From NCBI RefSeq assembly GCF_013307225.1, contig NZ_CP028942.1, positions 1,116,001-1,180,000 on the forward strand: DNA of 64,000 nucleotides, written 5' to 3'. Below the pieces are notes generated by a model, which saw only the letters and a list, made by a program, of their open reading frames with translations, was not told the origin of the DNA and made no database searches. This DNA is from Polynucleobacter tropicus (GTDB lineage Bacteria > Pseudomonadota > Gammaproteobacteria > Burkholderiales > Burkholderiaceae). The position numbers were made by a program, and so were the translations under genes. This document shows positions 18,760-29,670 of this stretch, piece by piece; position 1 is the first letter of the stretch; every line of letters begins with the position of its first letter.

Positions 18760-21216
18760 CTAGCGCAGACGAGCCGCACATTTTTTCTCAACGGCACCTA
18801 GCAAAGCGCTCATTACAGCATCAATTTGAGCATCTTGCAAAGTTTCCGCAGGATTTAACAGGGTTACTCGGAATGCCAAGCTTTTTTCATCATCGGCCAT
18901 ATTGCTAGATCCTGCTTTTGGCTTAAATTCATCAAACAGCTCAATGGCACATACAAAATTTTGTTTGCTAGCCGCCATTGCATCCAACAGGGATTGAGCG
19001 GATACACCCTGCTTCACTACCAAGGCCAAATCACGTTGCACTGCAGGAAACTTACTTAATTCTTGAGGGACAGGCAAACCTAACTCACTAATTGGCTCTA
19101 GATTTAATTCAAATAATACTGGGGCTTGTGGCAATTCATAAGCCTGTTGTAGACCTGGATGCAATTCACCAATCCAACCAATATCAATACGACTCTTAAG
19201 TCCAGTCAAGAAAACTTTTGCGCTGCGGCCAGGATGTAATGCGGGATGTTTTGCAGCTTCAGTCACGATGCGCAAAGGATCAAGAACTCGCTCGAGATCG
19301 CCTTTGACATCAAAGAAATCTACTGCTCTTGTGGCAGCAGCCCATTGTTCCGGTACAAATGCACCATAAGCAATACCGCCTACTTTTTGCGGTTGTGAAA
19401 AACCAGCAACCTTACCCGCCGCCTCTTGAATACTACAATCTCGCTTAAATACGCGTCCCGTTTCAAATAAACGAACACGCCCGGCCCCACGGTTTAAGTT
19501 TGATTTAAGGTTTGACAACAAACCACCCCATAAGGTGCTGCGCATGACCCCATACTGATTGGCGATTGGATTTAGAACTGCAATCACATCCTTATCGGTA
19601 GCACCCGTTAATCGCTGTTCGCTCTCTAGGTCAGTGAATCCAAAATTCACAGCCTCTTGGTAGCCTTGCAACGCTAAACGTTGACGCAGCAAATGTATGC
19701 CGCGTTTCGCCTCATCCTGGGCACTCATCTTGAGTGAGGCAACGGGAGGCTGATCAGGGATATTTTCAAAGCCGTACAAGCGTGCGACCTCTTCAATCAA
19801 GTCTTCTTCAATCTCGATATCAAAGCGATAGCTTGGCGGGATAACAATAAATGCATCACCCTCTTGCTTGAACTCAAAACCAAGACGTTTAAATACATCC
19901 GCAACAATTTCTTTTGTTAACGGAATGCCAATCACTTTTTCCGCTCTAGCCAAGCGCATTTTGACTGGCTTACGCTCAGGTACATTCAGAATCTGATCGT
20001 CGACAGGACCTGCTTGGCCGCCACAAACTTCGATAATTAATGCAGAAAGATATTCAAGGCAATTGACGGTATTTTGTGGATCGACGCCACGCTCAAATCG
20101 ATGCGCCGCATCCGTACTGAAATTAAATCGACGAGCACGACCCTGAATAGCTGACGGGAGCCAATAAGCTGCCTCTACATAAACATTTTTAGTGTCATCA
20201 CTTACAGCGCAATGATTGCCACCCATGATGCCAGCAAGTGCAACTGGTCCATTTTGATCCGCCACCACTCCCGCATCCTGAAGTTTTCCGGCTGAATCAG
20301 GACCCTGCAAAGTCACTGTTTGCTCATTTAATAGCTCAAGTATCTCACCTGTTTTAGCCCAACGAACAGTGATATCACCCTCTAGCCTGTCGATATCAAA
20401 TATATGGGTTGGCTGACCCATTTCTAGCATGACGTAGTTTGATAAATCCACTAAAGCAGAAATGCTTCTCTGACCAGCACGCGATAAACGCTTCACAATC
20501 CAATTGGGTGTTTCTGCTTGAGGATTTACACCGCGAATGACGCGTCCAGCAAAGCGACCGCAAAGCTCTTTGTTTTCTACGGCTACTTTGCGCTTCTCAT
20601 CAATTGCAGCTGCAGGCGCATTCCATTTAGGGGCACATAAGGCCGCACCAGTAATAGCTGATACTTCTCTAGCCACTCCAAGCAATGAAAGGCAGTCTGC
20701 TTTATTTGGGGTTAACTTGATAACAAAAATTTGGTCATCTAAGTCGAGGTATTTTCGAATATCTTCACCAACCGGAGCATCCGCAGGTAATTCCAAAATG
20801 CCTTCATGATCATCACCTAAACCAAGCTCACGGCCTGAGCACAACATTCCTTGACTCTCAACGCCACGGAGCTTGCCCACCTTAATTACAAAGGGCTTGC
20901 CACCAGCTTCTGCTGGAGGCAGTTCAGCACCAACCATGGCACATGGAATCTTGATACCAGCACGTGCATTTGGTGCGCCACAAACAATTTGCAATTCTTG
21001 GCCTGTGCCAGCATCTACTTTGCAAACACGCAAACGGTCCGCATCAGGATGTTGCTCAGCCGAGAGAATTTTCGCGATAACGACCTTGTTAAATGCTGGA
21101 GCAACAGAGTGCTGCTCTTCCACCTCAAGGCCCGCCATTGTTAACGCATGACCCAAGGCATCGCTATCAAGCGATGGATTTACATACTGACGAAGCCAAG
21201 ATTCTGAAAATTGCAT
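18760..21216 (-). CDS. pheT: Phenylalanine--tRNA ligase beta subunit
   Basis: An 818-residue subunit. It starts MQFSESWLRQYVNPSLDSDALG, then the tRNA-binding OB fold (about residues 40-150), the B3/B4 editing domain, B5, and a C-terminal FDX-ACB anticodon-binding domain with SKFPAVQRDLALVV. Works as an alpha2beta2 enzyme with PheS. It follows pheS by 16 bases. Confidence 0.96.
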   Translation of the reverse strand: MQFSESWLRQYVNPSLDSDALGHALTMAGLEVEEQHSVAPAFNKVVIAKILSAEQHPDADRLRVCKVDAGTGQELQIVCGAPNARAGIKIPCAMVGAELPPAEAGGKPFVIKVGKLRGVESQGMLCSGRELGLGDDHEGILELPADAPVGEDIRKYLDLDDQIFVIKLTPNKADCLSLLGVAREVSAITGAALCAPKWNAPAAAIDEKRKVAVENKELCGRFAGRVIRGVNPQAETPNWIVKRLSRAGQRSISALVDLSNYVMLEMGQPTHIFDIDRLEGDITVRWAKTGEILELLNEQTVTLQGPDSAGKLQDAGVVADQNGPVALAGIMGGNHCAVSDDTKNVYVEAAYWLPSAIQGRARRFNFSTDAAHRFERGVDPQNTVNCLEYLSALIIEVCGGQAGPVDDQILNVPERKPVKMRLARAEKVIGIPLTKEIVADVFKRLGFEFKQEGDAFIVIPPSYRFDIEIEEDLIEEVARLYGFENIPDQPPVASLKMSAQDEAKRGIHLLRQRLALQGYQEAVNFGFTDLESEQRLTGATDKDVIAVLNPIANQYGVMRSTLWGGLLSNLKSNLNRGAGRVRLFETGRVFKRDCSIQEAAGKVAGFSQPQKVGGIAYGAFVPEQWAAATRAVDFFDVKGDLERVLDPLRIVTEAAKHPALHPGRSAKVFLTGLKSRIDIGWIGELHPGLQQAYELPQAPVLFELNLEPISELGLPVPQELSKFPAVQRDLALVVKQGVSAQSLLDAMAASKQNFVCAIELFDEFKPKAGSSNMADDEKSLAFRVTLLNPAETLQDAQIDAVMSALLGAVEKKCAARLR

Positions 21217-21232
21217 GAGGTATGTTGTTCGC

Positions 21233-22279
21233 TTAAGCAGGGAACTGCGCTAAGAAACGCAAATCATTTTCAAAGAAGAGACGAAGATCATCAACGCCAT
21301 AACGCAACATGGTTAAGCGCTCAAGACCCGATCCAAAAGCAAATCCTGTGTAACGCTCTGGGTCGATGCCCATATTACGCAATACATTTGGGTGAACCTG
21401 CCCCGCTCCAGAAATTTCTAACCAACGGCCAGCTAACTTGCCGCTACCAAAGGCCATATCGATTTCTGCGGATGGCTCTGTAAATGGGAAATAGGACGGA
21501 CGGAAGCGTACTTGCAACTCGTTCGTTTCAAAGAAGGTTCTCAAGAAATCGGTATAGACGCCTTTGAGATCGGCGAATGAAACACTCTCTGCGATCCACA
21601 AACCTTCTACCTGATGGAACATTGGTGAGTGAGTTGCATCACTATCAACGCGATATGTTCTTCCAGGCGCAATCACCTTAATCGGCGGCATTACATCTGC
21701 ATTGGCATACTTTTTGACATGCTCACTGGCGTAACGAACCTGAATTGGGCTGGTATGCGTGCGCAACAGCAGAGGTTTCTCTAGAGAATCTTTGCCATCA
21801 ATATAAAAGGTATCCTGCATTGAACGAGCAGGATGATTTTCTGGGCTGTTGAGTGCCGTGAAATTAAACCAATCCGTTTCAATTTCAGGACCATCAGCCA
21901 CATCAAAACCAATGGAGCGGAAGATTTCTTCTACGCGCTCCCAAGTACGCATCACTGGATGCAGACTACCAACTGCTTGACCCCGCCCTGGTAAGGACAC
22001 ATCAATGGATTCAGCAGCAAGGCGCTGTTGCAATACGGCATCAGCCAAAGCTTGGCGACGCTCTTGTAATGCAGTCTCTACTTGAGTTTTGATTTGATTA
22101 ATTTGGGCGCCAGCACTCTTGCGCTCCTCAGGCGACATTGCACCAAGCGCTTTTAAACGCTCAGTGAGAACACCTGATTTACCGAGATACCTGGCTTTCG
22201 CGTCCTCAAGAGCCGCCGAATCGGCAGCTCCAGAGAAATCACGTTTGGCATCCTCGACAATTTGGTCGAGAGAAACCAT
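21233..22279 (-). CDS. pheS: Phenylalanine--tRNA ligase alpha subunit
   Basis: A 348-residue catalytic subunit with an N-terminal coiled coil, class II motif 2 ([31 protein letters not shown]) and motif 3 ([18 protein letters not shown]). The distal thrS-infC-rpmI-rplT-pheS-pheT-ihfA order matches the E. coli operon. Confidence 0.96.
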   Translation of the reverse strand: MVSLDQIVEDAKRDFSGAADSAALEDAKARYLGKSGVLTERLKALGAMSPEERKSAGAQINQIKTQVETALQERRQALADAVLQQRLAAESIDVSLPGRGQAVGSLHPVMRTWERVEEIFRSIGFDVADGPEIETDWFNFTALNSPENHPARSMQDTFYIDGKDSLEKPLLLRTHTSPIQVRYASEHVKKYANADVMPPIKVIAPGRTYRVDSDATHSPMFHQVEGLWIAESVSFADLKGVYTDFLRTFFETNELQVRFRPSYFPFTEPSAEIDMAFGSGKLAGRWLEISGAGQVHPNVLRNMGIDPERYTGFAFGSGLERLTMLRYGVDDLRLFFENDLRFLAQFPA

Positions 22280-22308
22280 TGCAGCTTAGTTTGCTTAGAA
22301 ACTAAGAA

Positions 22309-22674
22309 TTAAGCTGCAGCGTTTACTACGGATTTGATCCGAGTAACCAAAGCAGCGAAAGCCGCTTTGTCAGCAATGGCCATATCAGAAAGCACTTTGC
22401 GGTCGAGCTCAATCGCAGCTTTCTTCATACCATTCATGAATACGCTATAGGTCATGTTGTGCTCACGCACTGCCGCATTGATACGGGCAATCCACAAAGC
22501 GCGGAATACACGTTTCTTGTTGCGACGGTCACGATATGCATATTGACCAGCACGCATAACCGCTTGCTTAGCAATACGGAAAACGTTTTTACGACGACCG
22601 CGGTAACCTGTTGCGGCATCGGTAATTTTCTTATGACGGGCTCTTGCTGTAACCCCACGTTTGACTCTTGGCAT
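22309..22674 (-). CDS. rplT: 50S ribosomal protein L20
   Basis: A 121-residue basic protein starting [17 protein letters not shown], with the [27 protein letters not shown] segment and the globular C-terminal domain. L20 is needed early in 50S assembly and in E. coli represses rpmI-rplT translation. It follows rpmI by 25 bases. Confidence 0.97.
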   Translation of the reverse strand: MPRVKRGVTARARHKKITDAATGYRGRRKNVFRIAKQAVMRAGQYAYRDRRNKKRVFRALWIARINAAVREHNMTYSVFMNGMKKAAIELDRKVLSDMAIADKAAFAALVTRIKSVVNAAA

Positions 22675-22699
22675 TGAATTCTCCTAATCTAGTCTGAGG

Positions 22700-22897
22700 T
22701 TAAGCGTATGGAAGCATGGAGCGAATTGACTTGATGTCAGATTTCGCAACTTCGGCGGAACCACGCAAATGACGCTTGTTCTTTGTGGTCTTCTTGGTGA
22801 GGATGTGGCGTTTGAAAGCCTGACCTCGTTTGATCGATCCGCCTGCGCGAACCGTGAAGCGCTTTTTGGCGCTACTCTTGCTCTTCATCTTGGGCAT
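22700..22897 (-). CDS. rpmI: 50S ribosomal protein L35
   Basis: A 65-residue basic protein, [19 protein letters not shown] at the start, ending near MLPYA. AAGGGGTG precedes the ATG. It follows infC after a 147-base spacer that contains small hairpins (see separate entry). Confidence 0.97.
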   Translation of the reverse strand: MPKMKSKSSAKKRFTVRAGGSIKRGQAFKRHILTKKTTKNKRHLRGSAEVAKSDIKSIRSMLPYA

Positions 22898-23044
22898 AAA
22901 GCACCCCTTCTTCTACTTGTGCAACATAGGTGGTAACCGACGGTTACTCTTCCTGTACCCAGAAGCACTTCTTAACTGCCAGCGCCTTCGTTATTCACTC
23001 AGAACGCCTCCCTACATAAGAACCAGGCCTTATTAAATCCCTAG
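22898..23044 (-). promoter_or_regulatory. infC-rpmI spacer with hairpins, candidate L20/L35 leader
   Basis: A 147-base untranslated spacer in an otherwise tight operon. It holds the inverted repeat GTAACC-GAC-GGTTAC at 22933-22947 and a shorter AGAAG-CA-CTTCT hairpin downstream of infC. In E. coli the equivalent position carries the L20 translational operator; the structures here are compatible with that role but no conserved sequence was checked. Confidence 0.4.
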
Positions 23045-23569
23045 TTACTTAGCCTTGCGAACGGGGGCCAATACCATCACCATCTGACGACCCTCCATCT
23101 TTGGAAACTGTTCAACTTGGCCGTACTCTTGTAGGTCCAACTTCAAACGTTCCAACATTCTTGCTCCGATTTCTTGGTGAGCCATTTCTCGACCACGAAA
23201 ACGTAACGTAATTTTTGTCTTATCGCCATCCTCTAAAAAGCGGATCAGATTGCGTAGCTTCACACCATAGTCACCATCATCAGTACCAGGGCGGAATTTA
23301 ACCTCCTTCACCTGAATTACTTTTTGCTTCAGCTTAGCTTCATGCTGACGCTTGGCTTCTTGGTATTTGAATTTGCCAAAGTCCATGATGCGGACTACAG
23401 GTGGAACAGCTGTTGGAGCAATTTCAACCAAATCGGTATCTTTCTCTTCTGCTGCAGCCAAGGCTTCACTCAACTTAACTACACCGATGGGCTCCCCATC
23501 GATTCCAATCAAACGCACTTCAGGAGCAGTAATTTCCCGATTAATGCGTTGCAATTTTTCAGTAGCGAT
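23045..23569 (-). CDS. infC: Translation initiation factor IF-3 (rare ATC start)
   Basis: IF-3 of about 174 residues beginning [21 protein letters not shown] after the initiator, with both the N-terminal domain and the C-terminal 30S-binding domain ([18 protein letters not shown]). No ATG or GTG exists at the right place. ATC at 23567-23569 has AAGGA 9 bases upstream; an ATT at 23576-23578 is too close to that site. Use of a rare start is the basis of IF-3 autoregulation in E. coli. Confidence 0.93.
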   Translation of the reverse strand: MATEKLQRINREITAPEVRLIGIDGEPIGVVKLSEALAAAEEKDTDLVEIAPTAVPPVVRIMDFGKFKYQEAKRQHEAKLKQKVIQVKEVKFRPGTDDGDYGVKLRNLIRFLEDGDKTKITLRFRGREMAHQEIGARMLERLKLDLQEYGQVEQFPKMEGRQMVMVLAPVRKAK

Positions 23570-23611
23570 CTTCTTAATTCCTTTAAAAAAACAATAAATA
23601 CCGTTCTAACC

Positions 23612-25534
23612 CTAGCTAGGCTCGGGTCCGACTTTCTGGGAAATATCCTGCTGGAGTCGGGCAACGAAGGCATCAATAGGCATTACACCCAAATCCACTC
23701 CGCCACGGGCACGAACGGCCACCGAATTACTTTCTGATTCCTTATCCCCTACAACGAGTAAAAATGGGATCTTCTGTAATGCGTGCTCGCGTATTTTATA
23801 CGTAATTTTCTCGTTCCGCAAATCCGCCTCGACTCTAAACCCTTGTTTTTTCAGGATTTGCTGGACTTGTTGTGCATATGCAGCAGAATTTCCTGAGATA
23901 TTAAGAACCACAGCCTGGGTCGGAGCCAGCCAAACTGGCATGTTTCCAGCATGATTTTCGATCAAAATGCCGATAAAACGCTCCAAAGAGCCCACAATTG
24001 CCCTGTGGAGCATTACTGGAGTCTTGCGGCTATTATCTTCTGCCACATATTCCGCCCCTAAACGGGCTGGCATTGAGAAATCAACCTGAATCGTGCCGCA
24101 CTGCCAAGTACGCCCAATCGAGTCTTTGAGGTGATATTCAATCTTAGGGCCATAAAAAGCGCCCTCGCCTGGCAGTTCTTCCCACTCCTGCCCAGATGCC
24201 TTTAGCGCCCCGCGGAGAGCCTCTTCGGCTTTATCCCAAATCGCATCATCGCCAACACGCTTGGCTGGACGCAAGGCCAACTTAACAGCGACTTCAGTAA
24301 AGCCAAAATCTTGATAAACAGCGCGTACCGCTTTATCGAAGTCCGCCACTTCAGACTGAATTTGATCCTCAGTACAGAAAATGTGTCCATCATCTTGAGT
24401 AAAGCCACGTACACGCATCAAACCATGAAGCGCTCCTGATGGTTCATTGCGATGGCACTGACCAAACTCACCAAAACGTAAAGGCAGCTCGCGATAACTA
24501 TGCAAACCAGAGTTATAAATTTGTACATGGCCTGGACAGTTCATCGGCTTTAATGCATAAGCACGATTTTCCGACTCTGTCGTAAACATATTTTCTTTAT
24601 AGTTTTCCCAGTGGCCAGACTTTTCCCATAGCGCGCGATCCAAAATTTGTGGGGCTTTTACTTCTTGGTAGCCCTCTTGCTGATACACGCGACGCATGTA
24701 TTGCTCAACTTCTTGCCAGATCGACCAACCTTTTGGATGCCAGAAAATTAAACCTGGCGCCTCTTCCTGGAAATGGAATAAATCTAATTGCTTACCTAAG
24801 CGGCGATGATCACGTTTTTCAGACTCTTCGAGCATATGCAAGTAAGCGTCTTGATCTTCTTTGCGTAACCAAGCAGTTCCATAAATACGCTGAAGCATCT
24901 CATTCTTGCTATCGCCGCGCCAGTAGGCACCAGCAAGCTTCATGAGCTTAAATACCTTTAACTTACCAGTAGAAGGTACGTGTGGACCGCGGCACAAATC
25001 AGTGAACTTACCTTCTGCATAGAGTGAAACATCCTCACCCTGTGGAATGCTGGCAATAATTTCAGCTTTGTAATGCTCGCCCTGATCTTTGAAAAACTTC
25101 ACCGCTTCATCACGAGGCAACACATTACGAACTACTGGCTCATCTTTTTTGGCCAGCTCAACCATCTTCTTTTCTAACGCGACTAAATCATCAGGCGTGA
25201 ATGGACGGTGATATGAGAAGTCGTAGTAAAAACCATTCTCGACGACAGGACCAATGGTTACCTGCGCCTCTGGAAATAATTCTTTAACAGCGTATGCGAG
25301 CAAGTGCGCAGTTGAGTGACGCACAATCTCTAAGGCTTCTGGGCTCTTATCAGTAATGATGGCGAGTTGACTATCTTTGTCGATCACAAAACTGGTATCC
25401 ACCATCTTGCCATCAACGATTCCGCCCAAGGCGGCTTTTGCTAGACCACTACCGATACTTTGAGCCACATCCGCCACGCGAACTGGGGCCTCAAACTCTC
25501 GTTTTGATCCATCTGGCAGAGTAACTACTGGCAT
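23612..25534 (-). CDS. thrS: Threonine--tRNA ligase
   Basis: A 640-residue class II synthetase with an N-terminal TGS domain ([20 protein letters not shown]), the editing domain with [15 protein letters not shown], the catalytic core ([25 protein letters not shown]) and the C-terminal anticodon domain. It starts downstream of a tRNA-Val gene and its terminator and precedes infC. Confidence 0.96.
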   Translation of the reverse strand: MPVVTLPDGSKREFEAPVRVADVAQSIGSGLAKAALGGIVDGKMVDTSFVIDKDSQLAIITDKSPEALEIVRHSTAHLLAYAVKELFPEAQVTIGPVVENGFYYDFSYHRPFTPDDLVALEKKMVELAKKDEPVVRNVLPRDEAVKFFKDQGEHYKAEIIASIPQGEDVSLYAEGKFTDLCRGPHVPSTGKLKVFKLMKLAGAYWRGDSKNEMLQRIYGTAWLRKEDQDAYLHMLEESEKRDHRRLGKQLDLFHFQEEAPGLIFWHPKGWSIWQEVEQYMRRVYQQEGYQEVKAPQILDRALWEKSGHWENYKENMFTTESENRAYALKPMNCPGHVQIYNSGLHSYRELPLRFGEFGQCHRNEPSGALHGLMRVRGFTQDDGHIFCTEDQIQSEVADFDKAVRAVYQDFGFTEVAVKLALRPAKRVGDDAIWDKAEEALRGALKASGQEWEELPGEGAFYGPKIEYHLKDSIGRTWQCGTIQVDFSMPARLGAEYVAEDNSRKTPVMLHRAIVGSLERFIGILIENHAGNMPVWLAPTQAVVLNISGNSAAYAQQVQQILKKQGFRVEADLRNEKITYKIREHALQKIPFLLVVGDKESESNSVAVRARGGVDLGVMPIDAFVARLQQDISQKVGPEPS

Positions 25535-25580
25535 GACAACTCCATCTTCTTAACTAAACTCCAGTTTCACTTCACTGACC

Positions 25581-25616
25581 TAAAAAGAAAGCGCGGGAGC
25601 TTGTGGGCAACCGCGC
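25581..25616 (-). terminator. Intrinsic terminator after tRNA-Val
   Basis: On the minus strand GCGCGG and CCGCGC (25611-25616 and 25591-25596) form a stem with a 14-base loop, followed by a T-rich tract (TTTCTTTTT). It would end the tRNA-Val transcript before thrS. Confidence 0.6.
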
Positions 25617-25635
25617 ATCTTGGGTCATTATTCGT

Positions 25636-25712
25636 TGGTAGGCTCGATTGGACTCGAACCAACGACCCCCACCATGTCAAGGTGGTGCTCTAACCAGCTG
25701 AGCTACGAGCCT
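25636..25712 (-). tRNA. tRNA-Val (anticodon GAC)
   Basis: A 77-base cloverleaf on the minus strand: acceptor AGGCTCG with CGAGCCT, discriminator A and encoded CCA, T-loop TTCGAGT, and anticodon loop TTGACAT giving GAC. It sits 19 bases downstream of relA. Confidence 0.97.
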
Positions 25713-25730
25713 ATACAGCCCTAGAGTTTA

Positions 25731-27758
25731 TCACCGGCGACGTACTTGCGTGACCCCTTTAAGCTCTTCCAGGCTATTCTGAACCACTCTGAGCACCTCA
25801 GAGTCTTTGACTTCTACAGTCAAAAGGATCTGGGCCAAGCCCTTTTTTGCGGATTTCCGCAAATCGATCACATGCACTCCCTGGCGAGTCAGTATTTCAA
25901 ATAACTCTCGCATCAGTTCAGGGCGATCCAGTCCTGAAACCAGCAAATCCGCCGGAAAGACACGTTTTTGATCTGCCTTGGCATCCGCATCAACGGCTGA
26001 AGCTGTCCAGGCCGTTTGAATCACCCTCTCAGGCGCTCTATCAAATAAACCCCTAAATGTTTTGCATGAGCGACGATGAATCGAGACACCTCTACCTTGC
26101 GTAACAAATCCCGCAATCGCATCTGGAGGCACGGGGCGGCAACATCTTGCCAACTGCGTTAACAAAGAGTCTACGCCCACCACTAAAACATCGCCACCTT
26201 GTCCTGACTTGCGACTGCTGTGGCGAAGAATAATTTCAGGCGTAATTGATTTTGCTTCTGTTGATGAATCTGTTTTTGCTTCGGTTGCTTTTGAAGCCGG
26301 TGTGGCATCTACATCGTCTAAAGCATTAAACCAAGCACGTACCCGCTGACGAGCCCGCTGAGAACCAATGTAATGCTTATCAGGACTAATCCAATCACGC
26401 GAAGGACCGCCATCTTTTACGGCGATGATCTCAATGGTTTGGCCATTCTTAAGAGCGGTCTCTAGGGGCACCATGGCACCATCAACACGAGCACCACGAC
26501 AACGGTGACCTAGATTTGTATGAACCGCATATGCAAAATCAATTGGCGTTGATCCCTTCTCTAATGAGATCACTTTCCCCAATGGCGTTAACACGTATAT
26601 GTGGTTATCAATTTCATGATGCTTGAGTTGATCCCACGCATCCTCTTTCCAAGAGATAAGCTGTCTTGCCCATGCGATCTGACGCTCATAAGCGACTTCT
26701 GCACTATGCGTTCCTGGCTGATGAGTGATAAGCGGTTTATTGCCTTGAGCCGCCTTAGTCTGATTTGGTGGAGTTGCCATACCAATATAGGCGCCTTCTT
26801 TATAGCGCCAATGAGCAGCCAAACCATACTCAGCCTGTTGGTGCATTTCATGAGTGCGCACTTGAATCTCGAATGCAGTGCCATCCTCATTCATCACTAC
26901 AGTATGAAGCGATTGATATCCATTTGGCTTAGGGCGCGCAATGTAATCATCGAACTCTCGCGGTACTGGCTGCCAGATGTTGTGCACAATACCCAAAACG
27001 GCATAGCAAGTTTTTATATCCTCTACCAACACCCGAAACGCGCGCACGTCATACAAGTTTGCAAAGTCCAATGACTTGCCTTGCATTTTTTTCCAAATAC
27101 TGTAGATATGTTTTGGTCTACCGAACACCTCTCCTGCGATTTGCGCAGCGTTTAATTCTTCCTGTAGCTGCTGGACAATCTTTTCAATAAAGACCTGGCG
27201 CTCTATGCGTTTCGCATCCAGCATCTTGGCGATATCGCGATAGGTATCCGGAGAAAGCGCCCTAAAGGCAAGATCCTCCATCTCCCACTTCATCTGCCAA
27301 ATGCCCAAACGATTTGCCAAGGATGCGTCGATATCCAAGATCTCTTGCGCCCATGGCGCGGGAACTGAAATCTTTTCTTTAGCAACCCAACGTAATGTCT
27401 GCAGACGTGAAGCGAGATAAATCAGCACTACCCGAAGATCATCACCAAATGCCAAGAGCATCTTGCGCAACATCTCTTCTTGACCTGAAACGCTAAGACC
27501 TCCATCTTCACGCACCAACTTTGCTTGAGCCTGACGAAGTCCGCGATAGCCAATCAATAGCCTTGCAGACTCCTCGCCGATTAACTTAACGAGAGCTTCT
27601 TTATTATGAGTGCGGGCGATGTTGTTAGCAGCAACCAAAGTGGCTTGATCCAAATTAAGCCCTTGCAATATTTGTGAGACACCCAAAGCATGGGCTTGAG
27701 ATGGCTCGCCGTACCATGCATCTACAAAAATGGCGGGTTTGCTGGGAGTATTTGCCAT
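25731..27758 (-). CDS. relA: (p)ppGpp synthetase RelA
   Basis: A 675-residue RelA/SpoT homologue. The N-terminal hydrolase region lacks the HD metal motif (NNIARTHNKEALVKL in its place), as in synthetase-only RelA. The synthetase domain has GRPKHIYSIWKKMQ, EFDDYIARPKPNGYQSLHTVV and the acidic EFDD motif of RelA. TGS, zinc-finger (RCCRPVP) and ACT domains follow. I prefer the ATG at 27758 to a TTG two codons upstream. The upstream fusion gene ends 8 bases away. Confidence 0.9.
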   Translation of the reverse strand: MANTPSKPAIFVDAWYGEPSQAHALGVSQILQGLNLDQATLVAANNIARTHNKEALVKLIGEESARLLIGYRGLRQAQAKLVREDGGLSVSGQEEMLRKMLLAFGDDLRVVLIYLASRLQTLRWVAKEKISVPAPWAQEILDIDASLANRLGIWQMKWEMEDLAFRALSPDTYRDIAKMLDAKRIERQVFIEKIVQQLQEELNAAQIAGEVFGRPKHIYSIWKKMQGKSLDFANLYDVRAFRVLVEDIKTCYAVLGIVHNIWQPVPREFDDYIARPKPNGYQSLHTVVMNEDGTAFEIQVRTHEMHQQAEYGLAAHWRYKEGAYIGMATPPNQTKAAQGNKPLITHQPGTHSAEVAYERQIAWARQLISWKEDAWDQLKHHEIDNHIYVLTPLGKVISLEKGSTPIDFAYAVHTNLGHRCRGARVDGAMVPLETALKNGQTIEIIAVKDGGPSRDWISPDKHYIGSQRARQRVRAWFNALDDVDATPASKATEAKTDSSTEAKSITPEIILRHSSRKSGQGGDVLVVGVDSLLTQLARCCRPVPPDAIAGFVTQGRGVSIHRRSCKTFRGLFDRAPERVIQTAWTASAVDADAKADQKRVFPADLLVSGLDRPELMRELFEILTRQGVHVIDLRKSAKKGLAQILLTVEVKDSEVLRVVQNSLEELKGVTQVRRR

Positions 27759-27766
27759 AGGCAAAA

Positions 27767-29635
27767 TTAACTAAAGAATTCTTTTGCCAGTGCTATTTGC
27801 TCAGGCTTAACAAATGCTGGAGCATGCCCTACATTAGGAATCTCGATACTGCGAGCATAGGGATTGACCTTGCACATCTCAGCGACAGTTGCTGCCGAGA
27901 GTAGATCAGAGTCAGCGCCTCGAACAATCAACATCGGTATCTGAATTTGCTTGAATGCATGCCACATGGCAATTTCACCAGCTTTAGCCATGATGGGATT
28001 AACAGAAGCAAAAGGAACCGCAATATTAGGGTCGTAATGCATTACCCACTGCCCATCGCGTTGCACCAGCATCGGTCCGTTATAAATTTCCCACTCCTCA
28101 GGAGTGTGCTCCCCAAAGGTGGCGCAGATTTGATTCAAGCGGTTTAATGCATCAGCACGGTTGGCAAATGCAAAAGGTTGCCCAACGTAAGAGCCCAAAC
28201 GTTTAATTGCCTCTGGCTCAATTCTGGGGCCTACATCATTTATTAACATTCTGCGTATAGGTGAATTTGGCATCGCCGCATATACCATACCGATCAAGCC
28301 ACCCATCGAAGTACCCAACCAGTCAACCTGGGTCACGCCCAACTGTTTTACCAGTTGCGCCATATCCGCAACATACTGAGGAACAGCATATTGCATGGGA
28401 TTACTTAAGCGATCAGAGTCACCACGACCAACCACATCTGGACAAACTACGTAATAGTCTTTGCACATTGCTTGCGCAAGCGTCTTAAAGTCACTACCAC
28501 GACGCGTTAAGCCATGCACACATAAGAGGACTTTAGAATTGGTGGGATCGCCCCAGGCGTGATAAGCCATGCGATGCGAATTTTTTCCACCAGAGCATTG
28601 CACATAAAAGGTATCGCCCGAGTGAATCACGCCAACGCGTTGATGAAACTCATGAGCATCACCATCTTCAACACAATCAATCACGACTTGCACTTCTTCA
28701 GGTTGCAAAGTGACATGATCAATTCCGTGCTTATCGAGCAGCATCTGATTAATTCTGGTCATAATCTCTGGCCACTCTTGGATATTGGCAATTTCAATAT
28801 GGCCAATCAGCGCAGGAAAACTGGGCGTCATTTCCCAAACATGCAAATCATGCACAGCGAGAACGCCGGGAACATTTTTTAAATCCTTACCCACTTGCAA
28901 GTAATCAATGTGCAGTGGCACACCCTCCATTAAGAAGTGATATGACTCATGCAGAATGGAGATGGTGGACTTTAAGATTAATAAGGAAACCAAAATAGAT
29001 AAGATCGCATCAATCGGCATCCAACCTGTCAGTTGAATCACAATACCAGCCACCAAGGCGGCAATAGATCCTAATAGATCGCCCATGACGTGGACTAGAG
29101 CTGCGCGAGTATTAACGCTTTTCTTATCTCGCGATAGCACCCACGCTACAACGATATTCATAAGCAGACCAATCGCGGCAACTACGGTTACCGTCAGACC
29201 ATCTACTTTATGTGGGTCATAAAAGCGGCTGATAGCTTCAATCACAATCCAAGCTACCAAGCCGAGCATCGCAATACTATTAACGAAAGCAGCTAGCGCT
29301 TCTGCCCTTCCAAAACCAAATGAATGTTTTGGCGATGGCGGACGACGAGAAATGATTTGCGCCAATAAGGCAAGACCTAATGCAGCTGCATCGGTCACCA
29401 TATGGCCGGCATCCGAAATCAGAGCTAATGAATTCGCAAAATAAGCTGCGGCACCCTCAACCCCTGAAAAGCCAAGAGTCAGAATTAATGCAATCAGAAG
29501 CAAGTTTTGATTGGAGACTTCTTTGCTATGAGAGTGCTTTGCATCACCCTTCTTATGAGCATGCAGAGTAGGATCTACACCAGAGTGACTCTGGTGTTTT
29601 GATGACCTTGAATGGAAATGATGGGATCCCGACAT
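27767..29635 (-). CDS. Fusion: cation diffusion facilitator transporter (N) with alpha/beta hydrolase (C)
   Basis: A single uninterrupted 622-residue frame. Residues 1-42 are histidine-rich; 43-235 hold six membrane spans with CDF metal sites LISDAGHMVTD and VHVMGDLLGS; 236-317 match the CDF cytoplasmic domain (VHDLHVWEMTP). From about 340 an alpha/beta hydrolase follows: oxyanion LLCVHGLTRRG, nucleophile elbow GTSMGGL (S443), acid in IVRGADSDLL and the histidine in PNVGHAPAF. Each half appears complete. The transporter probably exports zinc or similar ions; the hydrolase substrate is unknown. It precedes relA. Confidence 0.85.
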   Translation of the reverse strand: MSGSHHFHSRSSKHQSHSGVDPTLHAHKKGDAKHSHSKEVSNQNLLLIALILTLGFSGVEGAAAYFANSLALISDAGHMVTDAAALGLALLAQIISRRPPSPKHSFGFGRAEALAAFVNSIAMLGLVAWIVIEAISRFYDPHKVDGLTVTVVAAIGLLMNIVVAWVLSRDKKSVNTRAALVHVMGDLLGSIAALVAGIVIQLTGWMPIDAILSILVSLLILKSTISILHESYHFLMEGVPLHIDYLQVGKDLKNVPGVLAVHDLHVWEMTPSFPALIGHIEIANIQEWPEIMTRINQMLLDKHGIDHVTLQPEEVQVVIDCVEDGDAHEFHQRVGVIHSGDTFYVQCSGGKNSHRMAYHAWGDPTNSKVLLCVHGLTRRGSDFKTLAQAMCKDYYVVCPDVVGRGDSDRLSNPMQYAVPQYVADMAQLVKQLGVTQVDWLGTSMGGLIGMVYAAMPNSPIRRMLINDVGPRIEPEAIKRLGSYVGQPFAFANRADALNRLNQICATFGEHTPEEWEIYNGPMLVQRDGQWVMHYDPNIAVPFASVNPIMAKAGEIAMWHAFKQIQIPMLIVRGADSDLLSAATVAEMCKVNPYARSIEIPNVGHAPAFVKPEQIALAKEFFS

Positions 29636-29670
29636 GGTGAACCCATTATTCCATTAATCGATGACGCTTG

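Noticed and set aside
26601..27074. A 157-residue plus-strand frame inside relA
   Set aside because: Antisense to conserved RelA sequence; no signal, motif or ribosome site.
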